NCBI GenBank assembly: GCA_020091685.1
Contig: CM034606.1
Coordinates: 14,679,695 to 14,743,694 of the forward strand
Origin: Lutjanus erythropterus
Lineage: Eukaryota; Chordata; Actinopteri; Lutjaniformes; Lutjanidae
Direction: 5' to 3'
Length of the DNA stretch: 64,000 nucleotides
The notes under the pieces were generated by a model that was given only the letters and a program-made list of their open reading frames with translations, was not told where the DNA came from and made no database searches. A program made the translations under genes and the position numbers. This document shows, piece by piece, positions 1-15,671 of the stretch; the stretch's first letter is position 1, and the number at the start of each line of letters is the position of its first letter.

Positions 1-1280
1 CAGCAAGCATACACAGTCAAGTTTGCCTCAAATAAATAAAAGGCTATAAATGGGAATTTGTTCAGTGTGTACTTTTTTTATTGTAAGCAAAACATACCCT
101 TTTGTCCTTCCTGCCCACCTGCTTAATGGAAACACTGTGCTACACCAATGTAACACCCCGGGAATGATTGGTAGCATGTGTGTGTATGTGTGTGTGTGCT
201 GTGGCAGTGAGGCAAGGCCGCTTGCGCCGTCGGACAAATTGTTCTCTTCCTGATGAGCGGCTGGATGATACATACCAGAGCAGACAGGCATCGGCCAGGG
301 TCAGGAGGGAACTGTCACAGGCCCTTCACCTGTGTGTGCACCAACAGAGGGGATCCTAGAAAGAGCACTTTCCTCACACTGTTCCCTTGTGAATTACTCT
401 GGAGTCCAAGTGCCCCCTGGTGAGTAGAAGGGAGAAAAGTCCCTGAGCAGGATGAGTTTTAAGGGACTCAGCACTGCCTTTGTCATCAAGCAGAACTTGT
501 GTACACTCTCCAATTATAATTTAAAACCCCTAATCAGTCATGAACTACTGTATTCATATAAATATTCAGCATATTTCTGTATACCCCACAGCTATATGCC
601 CCCCTCCCATCTTCTGTTCTGGATATGTATCCAATGTAGCATCAATGACTACATGCCTCAGGAGAGTTATAGTGCTTATTCCAGCAGACAGAGCAGGGAG
701 ATCACATGAATATCAGATCCCAGTGGAGCTGTAGCTTTGGCTGCTGTTTAAAGCCTAATCAATAAAAGAAACATGACCCATGTCTATCTGTTGTGTGCAG
801 GACGACAAAATGTTTCTGGGAAAACTGCATGCCAAGAACGATTCAGGAAAGAGATATTACGTAGAAAGAAAATTTTCACAGATACAGTAACGTTTGTAAA
901 TGTTTTACAGCACTGTTAGGCATATGATTTAATGACTACATTTAACACCTGGGCAAATTGTTGAACAGAGCAGCAACAAACTGCAACAGCAGCTCCCTGG
1001 ATTTGAGCTTGCTGACTATGGAGATTTGACTGATTTAGCTGCAGGCACAGGCTACCTTCAATGTCCAAAGCCATTAGTGATTCCTGTACTACTAAAGCGC
1101 TGCTCCAGGGTACCCATTTCCTTGCATTAATGTCTACCTTCCACCACAGCAAATCAAAGGCTTATTCTAATGCCTCTGCCTACCTTACTACACTCCCTAA
1201 ATAACACAGGTGAGAGGGCTCAGGGGCTTTTGATGGCCAGAATCAAATGGGGAGAGATAGAAACATGGCACGTTTCTGGT
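1..1280. other. Flanking DNA beyond the 3' end of hs3st1; no gene seen
   Basis: No frame here resembles a known protein and no exon-like signals stand out. A short TG-rich microsatellite lies at about 176-200. An AATAAATAAA string at 31-40 (plus) and an AATAAA on the minus strand at 82-77 are possible poly(A) signals, but neither is supported by a nearby gene on the plus strand. Confidence 0.5.
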
Positions 1281-1668
1281 ACATTTGAAAGCAGAACAAT
1301 TTATTATCAAGAACAAGAATATCAAACAAGAGAGAGGAAAAAAAGTTCATCGGTTTCACAAACTTGTTTTTGCCGCAATTTGATCACTTAAACGCTTCCA
1401 GCACAGAGAGAATGACTTATTAAGCTTGGAGTTTCTTCCATTTAATCTTACGCCTCTAGTTACAGGTTTTCATATTTTTTTTTTGCCCTATCATGTGAGT
1501 ATAGAACTGCTCTGCTGGAACCAGAGATCACAACAGTAGTTATTAAGAGGCTATTCAACGGGGTTTTTAAATGTCAGTTCTGTAAAGTGCTTTATGCCCC
1601 CCCCCTTTTATCCTCATCACAGACAAGGTAGTGGCTCCCTTGAGTCTAATTTGTGGGTTCTGGGTTTC
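1281..1668 (-). other. Predicted 3' UTR of hs3st1 with candidate poly(A) signals
   Basis: On the minus strand after the TAA at 1669-1671 I see ATTAAA at 1446-1441 and canonical AATAAA at 1305-1300. Cleavage near 1280 would give a UTR of about 390 bases. Another AATAAA lies far downstream at 82-77 and could serve a longer isoform. A run of C/T on the plus strand near 1601-1610 and 1480-1490 is simple sequence. The end point is inferred from the signals only. Confidence 0.5.
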
Positions 1669-2798
<1,130 letters not shown>

Positions 2799-4350
2799 CT
2801 GTAGAGAAGAACAAAGACAAAAAAAGAAGAAAGGGCTTTCAGATTTCAGGCCTATAAAGCAGAATGAATATCTGTATTATCCTGAAACGGCTCTTTCCTC
2901 ATTCTCCTGAAAAAGCAATCCAGTCATAAATACAATCCATGTCTGTTATAAGTGTATCATCTCAAAAGGATAATCTCAATTCATCTTTCTTTGAGTCTCT
3001 TTTCATCCTCCCTCTTCCCATCTGCTTTCTCCTCTAACTCTATAAAGTCACTTTCAATTCATACTGTAATTTCTCTGGCTGAAAAACATTTAGCCAGACA
3101 GCTCGTTAGAAAATGTGTCTGAGATATGCAAGTGTAGCTGAAGGCCAGAAGACAAGGCCAGAGTGCTTTGTCTTCTTTCACCAGGTCAAAATCCACACTA
3201 GAATCAATACACTTAACATCCCCAGCCCCCCCGGAGCATCAGAATCAAGGCGTTCGGAGACTTATAAAGACAAATTTGTTGCAGGAAATCAGATGAGTTC
3301 CCACTTCTAGGTGACTTTGATTTCCTATACATGGCAAGACAGATCGATACTAGGGCAATGAAATTCAGCAAACACAAGGAGAAGGATTTAGGGCATTAAA
3401 TTAGACTTATAATATTGCTGAAGAGCCCCTGAAAACCATGGGAAAATTTGCTGTCTCGTCTTTTTAACTTTTTATCTTTTATTTCTAGGGCTGTTGAATA
3501 TTTTAATATTTGCCTTGTTTTTTTTTCCCCTTCGATAGGCACTTGTCAAATGGTTTGCCTTCACTTAACCAAGAAGTAACATATGTTAGAAATGTTCCCC
3601 TGCTCTGTAGCGAGAAGCCCTGAGCTGAAATAGCAGAGCTTTTTTTTTTTTCTAAATGTCATGGAATTAATTTAAAAAACAAAAAAAAAAAGTCTTCAGA
3701 TACCTTCATGAGGAAAACAAGCTGTGAGAGTTGTTGCTTACACTGTGCTAGTCAAAACAACAGGGCCAGGCTATGCAAACATCCAGCTCCAACAGCAAAG
3801 GTCACGGTAAGGTAATCTAAACAAACGAAGATATTCCCTGCCTGGGAACACACTGCCAGACACACACACGAAACAGAGCTCTATTCTGGATGCAAACAGT
3901 ACACGGATTAAGTGTTGAGAACATATTACTCCCTTTTAGATAATTTCACTACATTTACAAAACTGGTCTACTTCTATAGAAGTCACCTCAACACATTTTG
4001 ATGGTATTTTGGCATGCAGGAGGAAATGTTTCCCACCAATGAGATGCTGAATTACTGCATCGCTCGCCGTGGATGGAATTTACTGTAGCTGCATCTTAAA
4101 TAAATTTGATATCCATGGCTTTTATCGCAGCGGGCGGGCTGTACTTTTCAGCTGTGTTTGTTCTAAGCATTGTTTTCTGTACAATTTATTTGATAAATTT
4201 CAGAAATAGAAACATATATTTGATCTGTTCTGCTTCCTAAACAAGGCTTACGTAATGTCTTCCTGAGGCGCTGCCATCTTACTAAATCCTCACAGTATTT
4301 GTACGGTAAAAGAGCAAGGTAACTGTTAAATAATAATAGATGATAATACA

Positions 4351-4470
4351 GATAAAGGTCAACTTTATTACGAGTGTACAATCATACAGAGTGCGATTAT
4401 ACAGTCAAATTCATTCTCTGCATTAAACCCATGCTAGTATTAGGAGCATTGGGTAATGCCTGACCATTAT
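4351..4470 (+). repeat. Interspersed repeat fragment, family A copy 1
   Basis: The stretch beginning AAAGGTCAACTTTATTACG matches the start of 26660-26870 (AAAGGTCAACTTTATTGTG), with shared later blocks such as TTCATTCTCTGCATTAAACC against TTCAGTCTCTGCCTTGAACC and a common CTAGTA. I recognise the type as a frequent fish repeat, but its class is not certain. This copy stops soon after 4460. Confidence 0.6.
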
Positions 4471-5984
4471 AAACCATTCATCTACCATTATAAAGAAATT
4501 GTAATTGCGACATAGTCATTGAGTCATTTTAACATCTTTGTTTTGAAACTGTCATACCTGAGGAGCAGTGATTTGTGAGAAATGTGCAATAACTTGTACT
4601 TGAGTTGCTTTTAGTGACTAACTGTTATTATTAATTATGTCTCTGCTTGCAGAAATACTCCACCTTGAGTACAATTTAATCGCAGGAGTTGTCCCGCTAA
4701 TTAAGCGAGGTACGTGAGAAGTTTAATAGCCAATGTGCATAACACCTTTCTGCGATACCACCAGTGGCCCTACTCTGACCTTTTGGAGTCTTTCAACCGT
4801 ATAAAGGCTATGACACATGCTCCCGCTTCACACTACGATCTGTGGCTTGAGTGTGGGACCGGCCCTGTGAGCTGAACGCAGGAGAGTCGACCTGCCCTAC
4901 AGGGCCCGGGGTTGTGCAAGGAGGCACTTATGTGCTGTGACAGGCGCGCCTGCCTGTCAGCGTTTCCCTGGCAGAGAGCTGCCAAGTCCAATGCTAACAG
5001 CCAGGCAGCCAGACGAGCTTTCTGTCTCATCCAATTCCCCCCACTCCTCTCACAGCACACCACCACCTGGAAGGAGCCATTGTTTCACATTCCACTGGGC
5101 CTTATTGCTTTATTCAGCACTTGATGCATATCTTTCCAGCTTTTCATTCAGCACATGGAAGCCACACTATCTGGCAGACCCCTTAACCAAGACTATTTCC
5201 ACTGAACACCGCGGGGCCTGTGGTAGGTTACACAACACAGGTTGGCAGGGAAGAACTGTGGCCTCACTGAGACTTGGGAGTAGGATGTAACATCTGTGTG
5301 TAGTTGCTCAGTGTGAGCACTGCTGCGTCACATCCAAATCTTTGCTCTGGTCACTTTGCTTGCTTTTGTTTGCATGTTTTGCTTCTGTACATTTCCTTCA
5401 GGGACAGGTTCACCATCATAATCCTCTACAGGTGTGAGCATGAAGGTGCAGCCAGAAAAGAGTTGGCAAGATGAAATTTAGCTGAGGTGAAATCCAGGTT
5501 TTCATTTTTATTATTATTTTGTTTTTCATTTGCATTTCATTTATTATTATACAGGAAAAGATAAAAGCAATTAAATAGATCTGACTCAGTTAAAACTGGA
5601 TTACAGCAGGTTTCTGTTCTGCAAAACATAAAAGACAAACACAAATCACAAAACAGAGGCAGTCAACAAAAAACAGCAACAGGACATTCAGAGAGGAGAA
5701 GGCTTAAATGAAGTGGGCAGACGTTTGTTAAATCTGTGGTTGCAAGTGTGTTTATATGCCTGTTTGAGACGAGTAACAGAGGTTATTATTATAATATATA
5801 AAGAGGTCTCATTCCAGTGAGCTGCACTGATACGTTGGACCTGTATGATGCTGAGACTTTATGAAGCAGATAGGTATCTTTGTTAGTGTCAATAAAACAT
5901 CTCTGCAATCACTTGCATTCTTTCATTTACAACAGATGAGAGCTGCCGAGTTACAGTCACTGAGTTGTTGGTGCCAGCAATCTC

Positions 5985-6772
5985 TGGCCTCATGTCATGT
6001 TGCTCGTGAGCTATCTGAACCAATATCGGTATCAAGGCTGGATATTGATATAATTCACTTATCAGATATCGGACTCATGTAACCAATCCATGTTCTGATC
6101 TAAATTCCACAACTCTGCGTGTTTTCTCATGGTAAATTCTATTCTATGTGACACTAACTGAGAGATAATTAGCGCTTTTCACATCAATTTAGTATTAGTA
6201 AACAACATTTAAAAAAATAGACAACATAAATCACACACATTACAAAAACCAAAGAAAAACTAAAAAAAAAAACTAAAAAACTAAAAACTAAACTAAAACT
6301 AAAAAAAAATCTAACTATTGTCTTTTGGAACATAAAATTGCAAACTTAAATTCATAGCAATGCATCATGGGAAACGAGGGCCGTCTCTAAGCATTATGTG
6401 CAGCACCTGTGAACGCCACAAGCCACAACCTTACAGCACCCCACAGTGGTCGGAGGACACCATTTCACAAGTTCAAGGCTTTGGAGCATGAATCTACATG
6501 CTACACTAAACAACATTCAACATGTACGGAGGTGGTTTTCTCACTGGGTTTGGCTCAACATGAACACTAAACAGGCTTTTCAGATGGTGAAAACTCTGAA
6601 GTTTAGTTTCAGCCTCATGTAATCTTACACATAATAACAAAAACAATAATAATAGTTATAGTAATACTAGTAATAATCATGAAAAAAGTGCTGGTATCAG
6701 TATTACCAGATACACAAATTCAGATATCAGATCGGAACTGTAAAAATATGGCTCAGTGCATCTCTAAATAAA
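5985..6772. mobile_element. Degraded DNA-transposon-like repeat with TATCGG/TATCAG ends
   Basis: The left part has AACCAATATCGGTATCAAGG and ATCAGATATCGG. The right part has CTGGTATCAGTATTACCAGA, ATCAGATCGGAAC and ends with GTGCATCTCTAAATA, a pattern I associate with a very common fish element. The interior holds an A-rich block (6246-6310). There is no transposase frame. Boundaries are approximate. Confidence 0.45.
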
Positions 6773-7369
6773 AATGATGCCAGTAAATCACTTCCCTAAT
6801 AACAATTAATGCTACCTGAATTATAGTTTCTTATTTTGCATATAAAGTTGAATCACTTTGGGAATAAGGGTGGATGTGTTTGCGACAGGAGGCAAAGAGG
6901 TCTTGCTCGCATCAGACATTAAATCAGTGGCTGAATTCCAGTTTGCCAGCAATTTCAGTGAATTAGCTCGTATGTGAATTTGCTCTGTGATTGGCCGGTG
7001 ATATGCTCAAGATGTCACCCTGGCTGTGCTCCAGCCTCTCTGTGACCCTGAATACGAATAAATGGGAATGAAAATTGAACTCACCACAGACAAAGCCGTG
7101 ATCACTTATGTAACTGAATCAAACTATACCGCATTCCCACTTGAACCCATGATGCAGAGCCCCCACACATGAGAGCTGCACTTGCCGACCATAATCTCAG
7201 CTTTGAAACTTGTCTGGCAGCGGAGCAAAAGTGCTGCCGACCGCCTGAGCAGACATCACAGCCAACGGATCCGCACTATTCATTAAATCCCACCAGGCTA
7301 AGAGGAGGGCTCCACAGGTTCTCAATGCCACATGAAACCAGGTTCTCACTAATTAACCCAAACAGCTTC

Positions 7370-7580
7370 TATACATCCACGGAACAAACCCTCATTCATA
7401 TTCAGCAGGGCCCCCTGCCATTAACCGCGGCGGGCAACAGGTACCGAACAGGGCAGCTTTGTTTTTTTTAATGGCCGCTCATTAGAGACATTAGTACAAA
7501 ATAATTATTACTGCAATAAAGCTTGATTACAAAGGGTAGCTTTTGTGCTATTAAAATGATTGATTTCAAGTGAGGAAGTT
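7370..7580. promoter_or_regulatory. Candidate conserved non-coding element
   Basis: A GC-richer block (CCGCGGCGGGC near 7425-7436) runs into a repeat-free, ATTA-rich stretch (TAATGGCCGCTCATTAGAG, about 7470-7488, then AATAATTATTACTGCAATAAA). Clustered homeodomain-type ATTA/TAAT cores in non-repetitive DNA next to a developmental-type gene are typical of vertebrate enhancers. This is composition only. Conservation was not tested. Confidence 0.25.
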
Positions 7581-8954
7581 AAACGTATTCATCATTGTTA
7601 CATTCATCTTTTATGCTTCTACACACGTGAATACACCCGTGCAGCTGCAACAGAATTTGGAGGGTTTTATTTTCAGCGTGTGGTAATCTGAAATAGAACT
7701 GAGCGCAGAGACAAACCTCCTTATCTCCTGTTTTTTTTTCTTTGCCTTTTCCCACCTCCTGTTTCTCTATTTCACTGGCCCACAACATTGTGAGATGATC
7801 TCTTGTAAGATGCAGTGACCCTTCCCCCTCCAAAAAAACTATCGCTTGGGACACAGAAACATGCTCACCTTCATGCTATTTTCTTCTGCACTTTCCCCTT
7901 TGCTCCTTCTTCTTTCTCTAAGCCATTCTCTCCAACAGGCCCTCAAAAAGCAGTACAATATATTTCACACCCACACACATCCAACTGTAACTCTGAGACT
8001 GTACTCCCACGTACAGGACGGGTTTTAAATTATGGATGCGTTTTGGTTCACAGCGGGATTCCTGGCTCAATTTATTAATTTCTGTTACAACAACATAAGA
8101 TCTGAGCTACTCACAAAGGACAGAGATGATCTTTTCTTCCCGTCTTCCTCACGTTTCTACTTTGAGAGCCCAACACAGTTATACAATCCTATTCACATGT
8201 TTAATTTCTGGGGAATATAATATACACTCCAGAAGAAACCCTGTCAAATCCAGCCATGTGTTAAGCATCCAAAACACAAAGAAAATGCTCTTGCATCAGC
8301 ATGAAAGAGATTATAAAGCAACTCCTTGAGCACCACTGAGCATTTCAATCCTCCCGCAAAACCAGCTTGACCATGATGTGAAGAAATAAAAGGTGACTCC
8401 AAGACTTTATTTTTGTCTATTACGAACTTGTTTTCATAATTTTGTTGTGGTGACAACATAATTCCTGCCTGGATTATGTGGGATGTAGGGGTGTTGCAAT
8501 ATTATCAATATTGATGATAACTGTGAGAATAAAAATTAAATATTGATATCATGTTAACAGTAACACACATGACAATATTGTGCAAATAATCCAGCACCTT
8601 GTAAACCGAGTTTACTCGGGTTTACCACCCTACTAACCCCTGATTAAGTGTAATGCCACTTCTTGTATGCTTTTGTATAGTTACGATTCCAGTGTATAAT
8701 CATGTGGTGAAAATCTAATATTGTGACGCCCTAGTTCAGAGACAATGTTTCTTTCAGTGAATGAAACAGTACATCTATCTAACTATTTTGAAGGTGAATG
8801 GCGGGTGTTCAAAGTGCAGGACTGTGACACCAGAGTTCAGGGTTCACTTGTACGCTCCTGCCACAAAAGCACTTTGGTTGAAGGTGGGGAAAGATTGGGA
8901 TTTTGGTTAAACTTATTAAAAAAATCTAATGTCTCAAGTCACTCCTGACTTTTG

Positions 8955-9525
8955 AATTAGAGCCCAACCAATATGGGATTGTTGACACTGATACTAGTTT
9001 TAAAGGGGAAAATTCACTGGTTATCAAAATGGTGGCTAATCTAGTGAAATTTTGAGCTGTAATAAAAACAGATGTGGATTTTGCACTGACACGACTGTGT
9101 AAAAGTACTCAGATGTCTGTTTTATCAATATGTTAAATAATTTAACATATACATTCTCAACCAGTTGTAGAAATTAACACAGTAAAGATAAAGAATAAAT
9201 CCCAATGAGAATAAATAAAAATAAGATTAGCAAAACAAACATCTGTACTGTTATGTAATTGTGTCAGTCAGGTTATAAAACAAGGAGCACGGCTTCTCCT
9301 TATTTATTACAGCGAGGGAGCTCCTCTTGTTCTCATAAATGTTCCTCACTGTGCTAAATCCATAACACATCAAGCATTGTTTGCATTGTTTTCTGCATTA
9401 TATGATCTGTAAAAGAAGTTTTCATATCAGTGCATGTTGGTAAAAAATATATGCTGATACAATATATCTGTGATAAACCCGTATCAGGCCAGTATATATC
9501 AGTGAACTGATATCAAATCATTAAA
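8955..9525. mobile_element. Degraded repeat related in its ends to the element at 6.0-6.8 kb
   Basis: It starts near GAGCCCAACCAATATGGGAT and ends near CCCGTATCAGGCCAGTATAT, so the two ends are loosely complementary. It has the same TATCAG-type vocabulary as 5985-6772. The interior contains no protein-like frame. It is a probable old non-autonomous element with approximate limits. Confidence 0.4.
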
Positions 9526-9929
9526 TATTTCATGAATGAAGTCATGCTGTTTCATGCAAGTCACATATGATAATTCACAAAACCTTACTATAAAGTGTTA
9601 CCAATGTTAATTAAAAAACAAACAAACATATATTTCAAGTCATTGCTGACTTTTGCATAATGCTATAGTCATTCTGGATAATGTATTGCCTATTAAGATT
9701 GCTTATTTTGGTTGAAAACAAATTAATTACATTGTCAGTAATATTTCACTGATACTTACACGACTTGGCAGGTATGTCAATTAAAAACATTTCCTGGTTA
9801 CATCAATAGAAAATGTAATTCAGCTGACATATGGTTTCCCTCAAAACATATTTGCTGTTGCAAATTAGTTGTATTTCAACATAATTTCTCAGAGACATGG
9901 CTGCACCTATGCACATTACTGGTATATTG

Positions 9930-10200
9930 CATCCACTCACTGGTGAGTGTATGGGTTGGAGGCTGTGGTAGCTTGAGAACAGAGAGTCGCCACCTTCAAC
10001 CTCCAGTCTGGTCAGGAAAATGCAGCTGAAGAATGAGTAATGTTTTCCCCTCACCGGGGAACCTACATCAAAGGTGCCCTTGACTTAGTTGCCTGTTGGC
10101 AAGGCATTTAACCCCTAACTGACCTGTGGAGGCTTCAGTAGACCCCGCAAATAAGAGTGGAAGCTCCCAAGATCATGTGTTCCCTAGCTAAAGGCTCTTA
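9930..10200. repeat. Possible interspersed repeat, unclassified
   Basis: The stretch has repeat-like phrasing (GTGCCCTTGACTTAG, GGCAAGGCATTTAACCCC) resembling widespread fish repeats that contain a gtgcccttgagcaaggc block. No second copy is present in this window, so the call rests on memory alone. Confidence 0.3.
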
Positions 10201-10374
10201 TCTGTTGCTACTGCAATGGTTTGCATGTCTTACTCTCCTTTCCCCAAACTGGTGCAATAATTAATATCTATCCTTGTCAACTTTACAATTAAAATAATTG
10301 CCCACCAACTATAAGAGAACTGTCTCACCCATACAATTGGCAAAATCCAAGGTTGTAGAGGAATAAGTAATAAA

Positions 10375-10495
10375 ATACACTCACTTGCCAGTTTATTAGG
10401 TACACCTAAATAAAACTGATGCAGGCTGATACAACAGCCTTGCAGCAAATCCGTCCTTCATGAAGGTCACATTGTTCCATTTTTGCTGAAACAGG
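10375..10495 (-). mobile_element. 3' end of a common fish interspersed repeat
   Basis: Reading the minus strand, the element ends GGTGTACCTAATAAACTGG followed by CAAGTGAGTGTAT, a terminal signature I recognise from many fish genomes. The preceding part reads GCTGTTGTATCAGCCTGC. It is probably a 5'-truncated retroelement copy. The class is from memory and not verified. Confidence 0.5.
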
Positions 10496-13400
10496 AAACA
10501 AACTGGAATCACAGTAATACTCTCCTCTGGGGCCACCTGGTGGATAAGTATCTCAAACTAATTTAATATCATTTTAGAACTTTCAGAACTTTTATTTTAA
10601 TTATAATATCATCATGTTGTAAAACCATTATCTAAGTAATGTCCGGTTCATATTTTTTTCTTGAGTCTTTCTTAGATTCAAGAAGACAGAGTGCATTGCG
10701 CACTCATCCTTTTTTCTGAGTACAGGAACAAAGATGTGCCCTCACCTTGAGTCCCAGTCTGCGACACACCTTGGCCAATCAATGATCCCCCGTTGCCCCC
10801 CCACCATCCCCTCGTACTACTGTTTGACTTAAAATAGTAAAAAATACATGTATGATATCAAAGTTGAGAGTCTCAGTAAGCATTCACAAAATTCTGAGTC
10901 AAAATAAATGTTCATAAAAACCCTTTTTTCTGTTTTGTCTCTGTTTCTGTTTCTGTTTCACATTAGCCAACACTAGCTAGTTAGTTTTATTGGCTTCTTT
11001 CTTGTCAGTGGCTGAAGAAAATTTGAGCTCTTCTGAATATGTACCGTCACACACTCTCTCAGTGTGTGTTACTTAGAAAAGTTACGTGGTCACTCATTGG
11101 ATGGATGATCTTTCTACAGTTACCAGTTGGGATTGAATGAATACATTGGTGGCTGAGTCCATCGTCTATTTTTTTGATGATGATGATTTTTGTCATTTTA
11201 TTTTGCCAATTTAATGGTCTGCACAAGTGACAGGCGCTGATCTGCGATGCATTCAGCAGCACAGTACACACCCACTGAGCTGGAGGATGAGTGAGAGGAA
11301 ACCAGCCTGTAGAGCCTGAGACTGTGTGTCTGTAGAGTTTAAATGAATGAATTTTTTATGGTGTTAACGAGGCCATTAAAGCACATTTTAGTTTGGTACA
11401 AGAGAAAGAAACTTGAATTAAGAAGGTGATTAGTTGTATCAGTTTAATAAGGAAAATCGATGTGAGAATATTTCCCCATTTTGTTTATATATTGCACACA
11501 ACTCAGAGCTTTAATCTTGTCATGTTCAACTACAGCTGTCTTAGGATTTTTGGACTGGCAGCAGCAGCAGCAGGTATGCAAGCAAACTTTCATTTTGAAC
11601 CATTACTGCTAGGTAAAATTACTGTTTGTGTCAAAGGAGTCTGAAGATGACGGCTTCAGCTCCCTGTTGTTGACTGACCTGGGAGACTGGGCTTTGGTTG
11701 ATGCTGGACAGTATTTACTGTGATCTTATCATGATAATTAAAATTTGAAATGGTAATATTCATTGTAGGGAATTTTATTGTGGTTTATCATGAAACCGGT
11801 TGTTTCATCATTTTAAATGTCCAAGCATAACCATGCCAATGTTAGTATAAGGAAAGTGAACAAATACTTAAATAACAATATTTCGAATCTGGGTTAAAAT
11901 TTACCTCTAAAACTTTTTAGATGCTTACTATTGTGTACATGAGATTTGAGTTTACAATGGCTTTAAGTGATATTATTATTATTATTCGTTTTGGCCAAAT
12001 CAATTGCAGCAATGATAGGATTTATTAGAAACTGGACAAATGATGGAAATCTGGAATAGACTTTTGACCTTGAGTCTGAGAAGTCTGACAAAAGATCTGT
12101 GCCATAATTAGGTCATGTGTTATCTAATATTGATATAGATGTTTCTCTCTGACACCTCAGCAGCATTTCGCACAGTGACACTGAGAATGAAGAGACAACG
12201 TTTCCTTGTTTTGAGAGGAAATTGCACAGCAGCTCTGATGGTAAGCAATATTTAGCTATTTCGGGACTGCATGAGTAAGACAATGACCTAATCCACACCC
12301 ACATGTCAGCAGAGGCATTCATTACGGACTTCAAGAGGAGGGAATCTGTCATTTGCTGTACACCCAGACACATGTGGCCCCAGGCACTAATTACAGTGTT
12401 TTAACTGTGATCTTCTGTACATTAAGTTACATCTTCACAGTATGGCGATCATTGCAGCTCTTTTTTCACTGCAGAGTGGTTCAGTGTGCAATGCAGTGCC
12501 TTCCAATTACCAATCCCTCTGCCCACTGCCATCTGCGAACAAGCAGAACATGAGCCGCCCAACTTCATGAGGGCCTGTGCCTCGTAAACAAATGTATGTT
12601 TATGATACATTGGCAAAATCTGCATTAAAATATGTATCAACAAACAACACCTCACAGTTTTGTACATGATGTTAAGGATGGAAATATGCTTGGTTTTCCT
12701 GATTTTGGCAGAAATGACAGGGGTCAAACAAAACCACAAATAATCATTTTCCCATAGCGTTACACCTCCGTTTACCCAGCCTAAAGACACCATCGCTCAG
12801 CTGACACAAGATCGCTGTAGCAATCTCTGTTGCCCCGCTGCATACCCTGACCCAGACTTCCTCCGGTTTAGCTTCGACATTTGTCAATGCTCTGAGATTT
12901 ATTTCAAGCATCAACTGACATTGTCTGGATTCCCAGGAGGCATTTTCGCAGATAAAATGGGCTGACTTGCTCATCACCCTTGGATGAGTGGAGGCAACCA
13001 ATCCCAGGGACGCTGACTCACTCAGGGAAGTGTTCCGTGGTCGTTCCGAAACAACAACAGACTATGGGAAAGAATTCAATCAGAGAATGGCCTGATGATC
13101 CTCATTCAGCCTGCCACTTCTGATAAAGCACCTATGCTTCCCACAGCATCCAGATCCCCCCGCTGCAATCGCCTCCTCATCACCAACACCAAGATAAAGC
13201 TAATTCTGTTCCACCAATTTAATACCACTGTAATTCGTATCATGCTCTTCCCATCAAGCCCTTCCTAGTTCTCACAATGAGTCTGATCTCCACCATGTTA
13301 AGTAATTGCTCTACAGTTCATCGCAGTGGGAACACTCTGAAATGCAGACTTAATCAAAACAAATGCACCAACCCTCTCTTCTTGAGTCTAAGCCTTTGGA

Positions 13401-15671
13401 AAGCTGTTCTCCAGTCTCGCAGGCATCCTGCAAACTGCAATATACACATACATTATGGATGAATTACTTCATCAAATAAAAAGCAGGGCATCTTGTAATG
13501 AACTGTGAGGATACTCTTAATCTTTGATGAGGTATATCTGATGAATAGTTTAATGGGAAAACTATGGGAAGGCCTGCTGGGTACTGACAAAGATATCACC
13601 ACTCTGATGAGTTAAGTGCAGAAAAATGCACAATGTTTGGTGAATTTTACGATCTTGTAGTGTTGTTTATTAAACGGCATCAATCTTACCGCTCATAAAC
13701 AGCATTAAGTAATACATCGAGTGCAATCTCACCTCAGCCGAGTCTTGAGTTATGCACTGTGCGAGCTGTACTCCCAGGCAAAGCACACAATACATATTAA
13801 CTAAGGTATGTGTACACTAGGGGCTTGGTATTTTCTTCCAGGAGGTCAACTTAGATATCTCATGTTTATTTCCTAAAACTACAGCTGGTGTGTGTGCAGC
13901 TCTACAGAACTTGGAAAACCTTCTCTCTCTGGCACAGCAGCATCGTATTGGTAGGCGCACACCACAGATCTGCCAGTGTTTTCTCGCCATCACAAATATG
14001 TATTCAGCGCAGCAGAACTCGAGGTTTACTATTTGGACCTTCTGTGATGTGCTGTTGGCTGCCAAACGCTGAAGTGATTCAACACCAGGCTGCAGTTAGT
14101 GAGCTGATAATAATGCATTCAACTTAAAGCCGTTTCCCACAGGGGTGTCCCGTGTTTGCTCGCATCAGAGGTCGAAGCATTACACAGTTAGATGTGTCAG
14201 TGCTGGTTATGGTGCTCCCTGCTGCCACAGCGGGATATCACCAGCACACATACAGTAAACAAACAAGAGGGAGCACACTATGAGGCCAGATACACAGCGA
14301 GCAGAAGATGGGATCCATGAGGGGAAGCTGTAACAAAGCACGTTGTCTATAGTTTCTTGCAGACAATCAAAAAAAGTGTGATCAAGTTGAAGAAAGTCAG
14401 CTAACTGACCCCCGGTGTACATGACTCGACTGTGACATGAGCGCGCAGCCAGGATTAGCTTCATTTGTTTGTGCAGTACGTGTGAATGACAAATCAGTCA
14501 AGCGTAACTGTGAGATATGCAGATCAGAAATGGAAAGAGAATCAGACTGACACTGACAGCAGCAACACATCTCTGGAGCGTCATTTAGTCCACAGCGAGT
14601 GACCTTGAACTGGAACTTTCGCAGTATTGAGCTACCTCATCTGCATAAGTAATTCAAGTTGTCGCTTCACATGCTGGTCATTGATTGTAACATGATCAGA
14701 GGGATCGGACTGTGTGGGTTGAGGCGGCTTAGTCATTTATCAGTGCAGAAGTTTGAGCCATGCTAAGTCATTCTTTTAATGAATTCTGGTTTTATATCAG
14801 ACTCTGCTATTCACAAGATTTCATTAAGCACAGGTCCACAGTTTTTTAAATCATTCCTCCTGTTCACACTGGCCATTAAGAGATCCCTTCCTAATGTGCT
14901 TTCAATATAAATGATGGGGGACAAAGTCCACAGTCCTAATTTTGCATGTTTATCTGTAGTTAATATGATGCCTCAGCAGTCTAAGCTAGACTAATCATGT
15001 GGATATCTTCCAAAGTCTTCCAGGGAAACAGAGCAAAGAAATTTTACAATAAAAGACTCATACAGGACCAAAATAGAGCTCTAATGAGGACTGTGGCTTT
15101 AGTACCCCATCACTTACACTTGAATCACATTAAGAGAGAATCTCCTCATGTCCAGCATGAAAAGGAAGAACGATTACAGCAAGCAAAACACGTTTCATGT
15201 TCATTTGGGCACCTGACTAACCTGACAGACGTTAAATTGCAAACCTATCCTTAAAAAGCCAGTAGGGCCATACGATTAAAGAAGTATCTTATTGAGACTA
15301 TTTTGACTGATGTTGTAATTGCAATATGATTTGTGATATTTTGTGCATTTTGTGGGGCGCTGTAGCAAAGAACAATGTTGTCTTAATTCTACAGAATATG
15401 ATGTGTAGGCCAGAACATCTCTGTAGCATGACAATATTTCATTTAAAATGGTATTTTGACACATATTTCACCTTTAACAAATATTACGCCTCTTGCAATT
15501 TGAAAATTGCAGTATGCCATATATATGCCAAATTTCGATAAACTCTTTAGCCCTAAAAGACAGCATGAATAAATCATACAGCTAGAAAAATAATCATGAT
15601 TCAGACAAAGTTTGCTTTTGAATTAAAAATAGCCTTTTAGAATATAACTTAACAAATATATAGAACTGTAA

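Noticed and set aside
4937..5290. 117-codon plus-strand frame, a possible exon
   Set aside because: The translation is low-complexity Pro/Ser/His text with no known domain, and there is no matching frame or splice signal nearby.
12449..12793. 114-codon minus-strand frame
   Set aside because: No domain, no promoter or splice context, and composition like the surrounding non-coding DNA.
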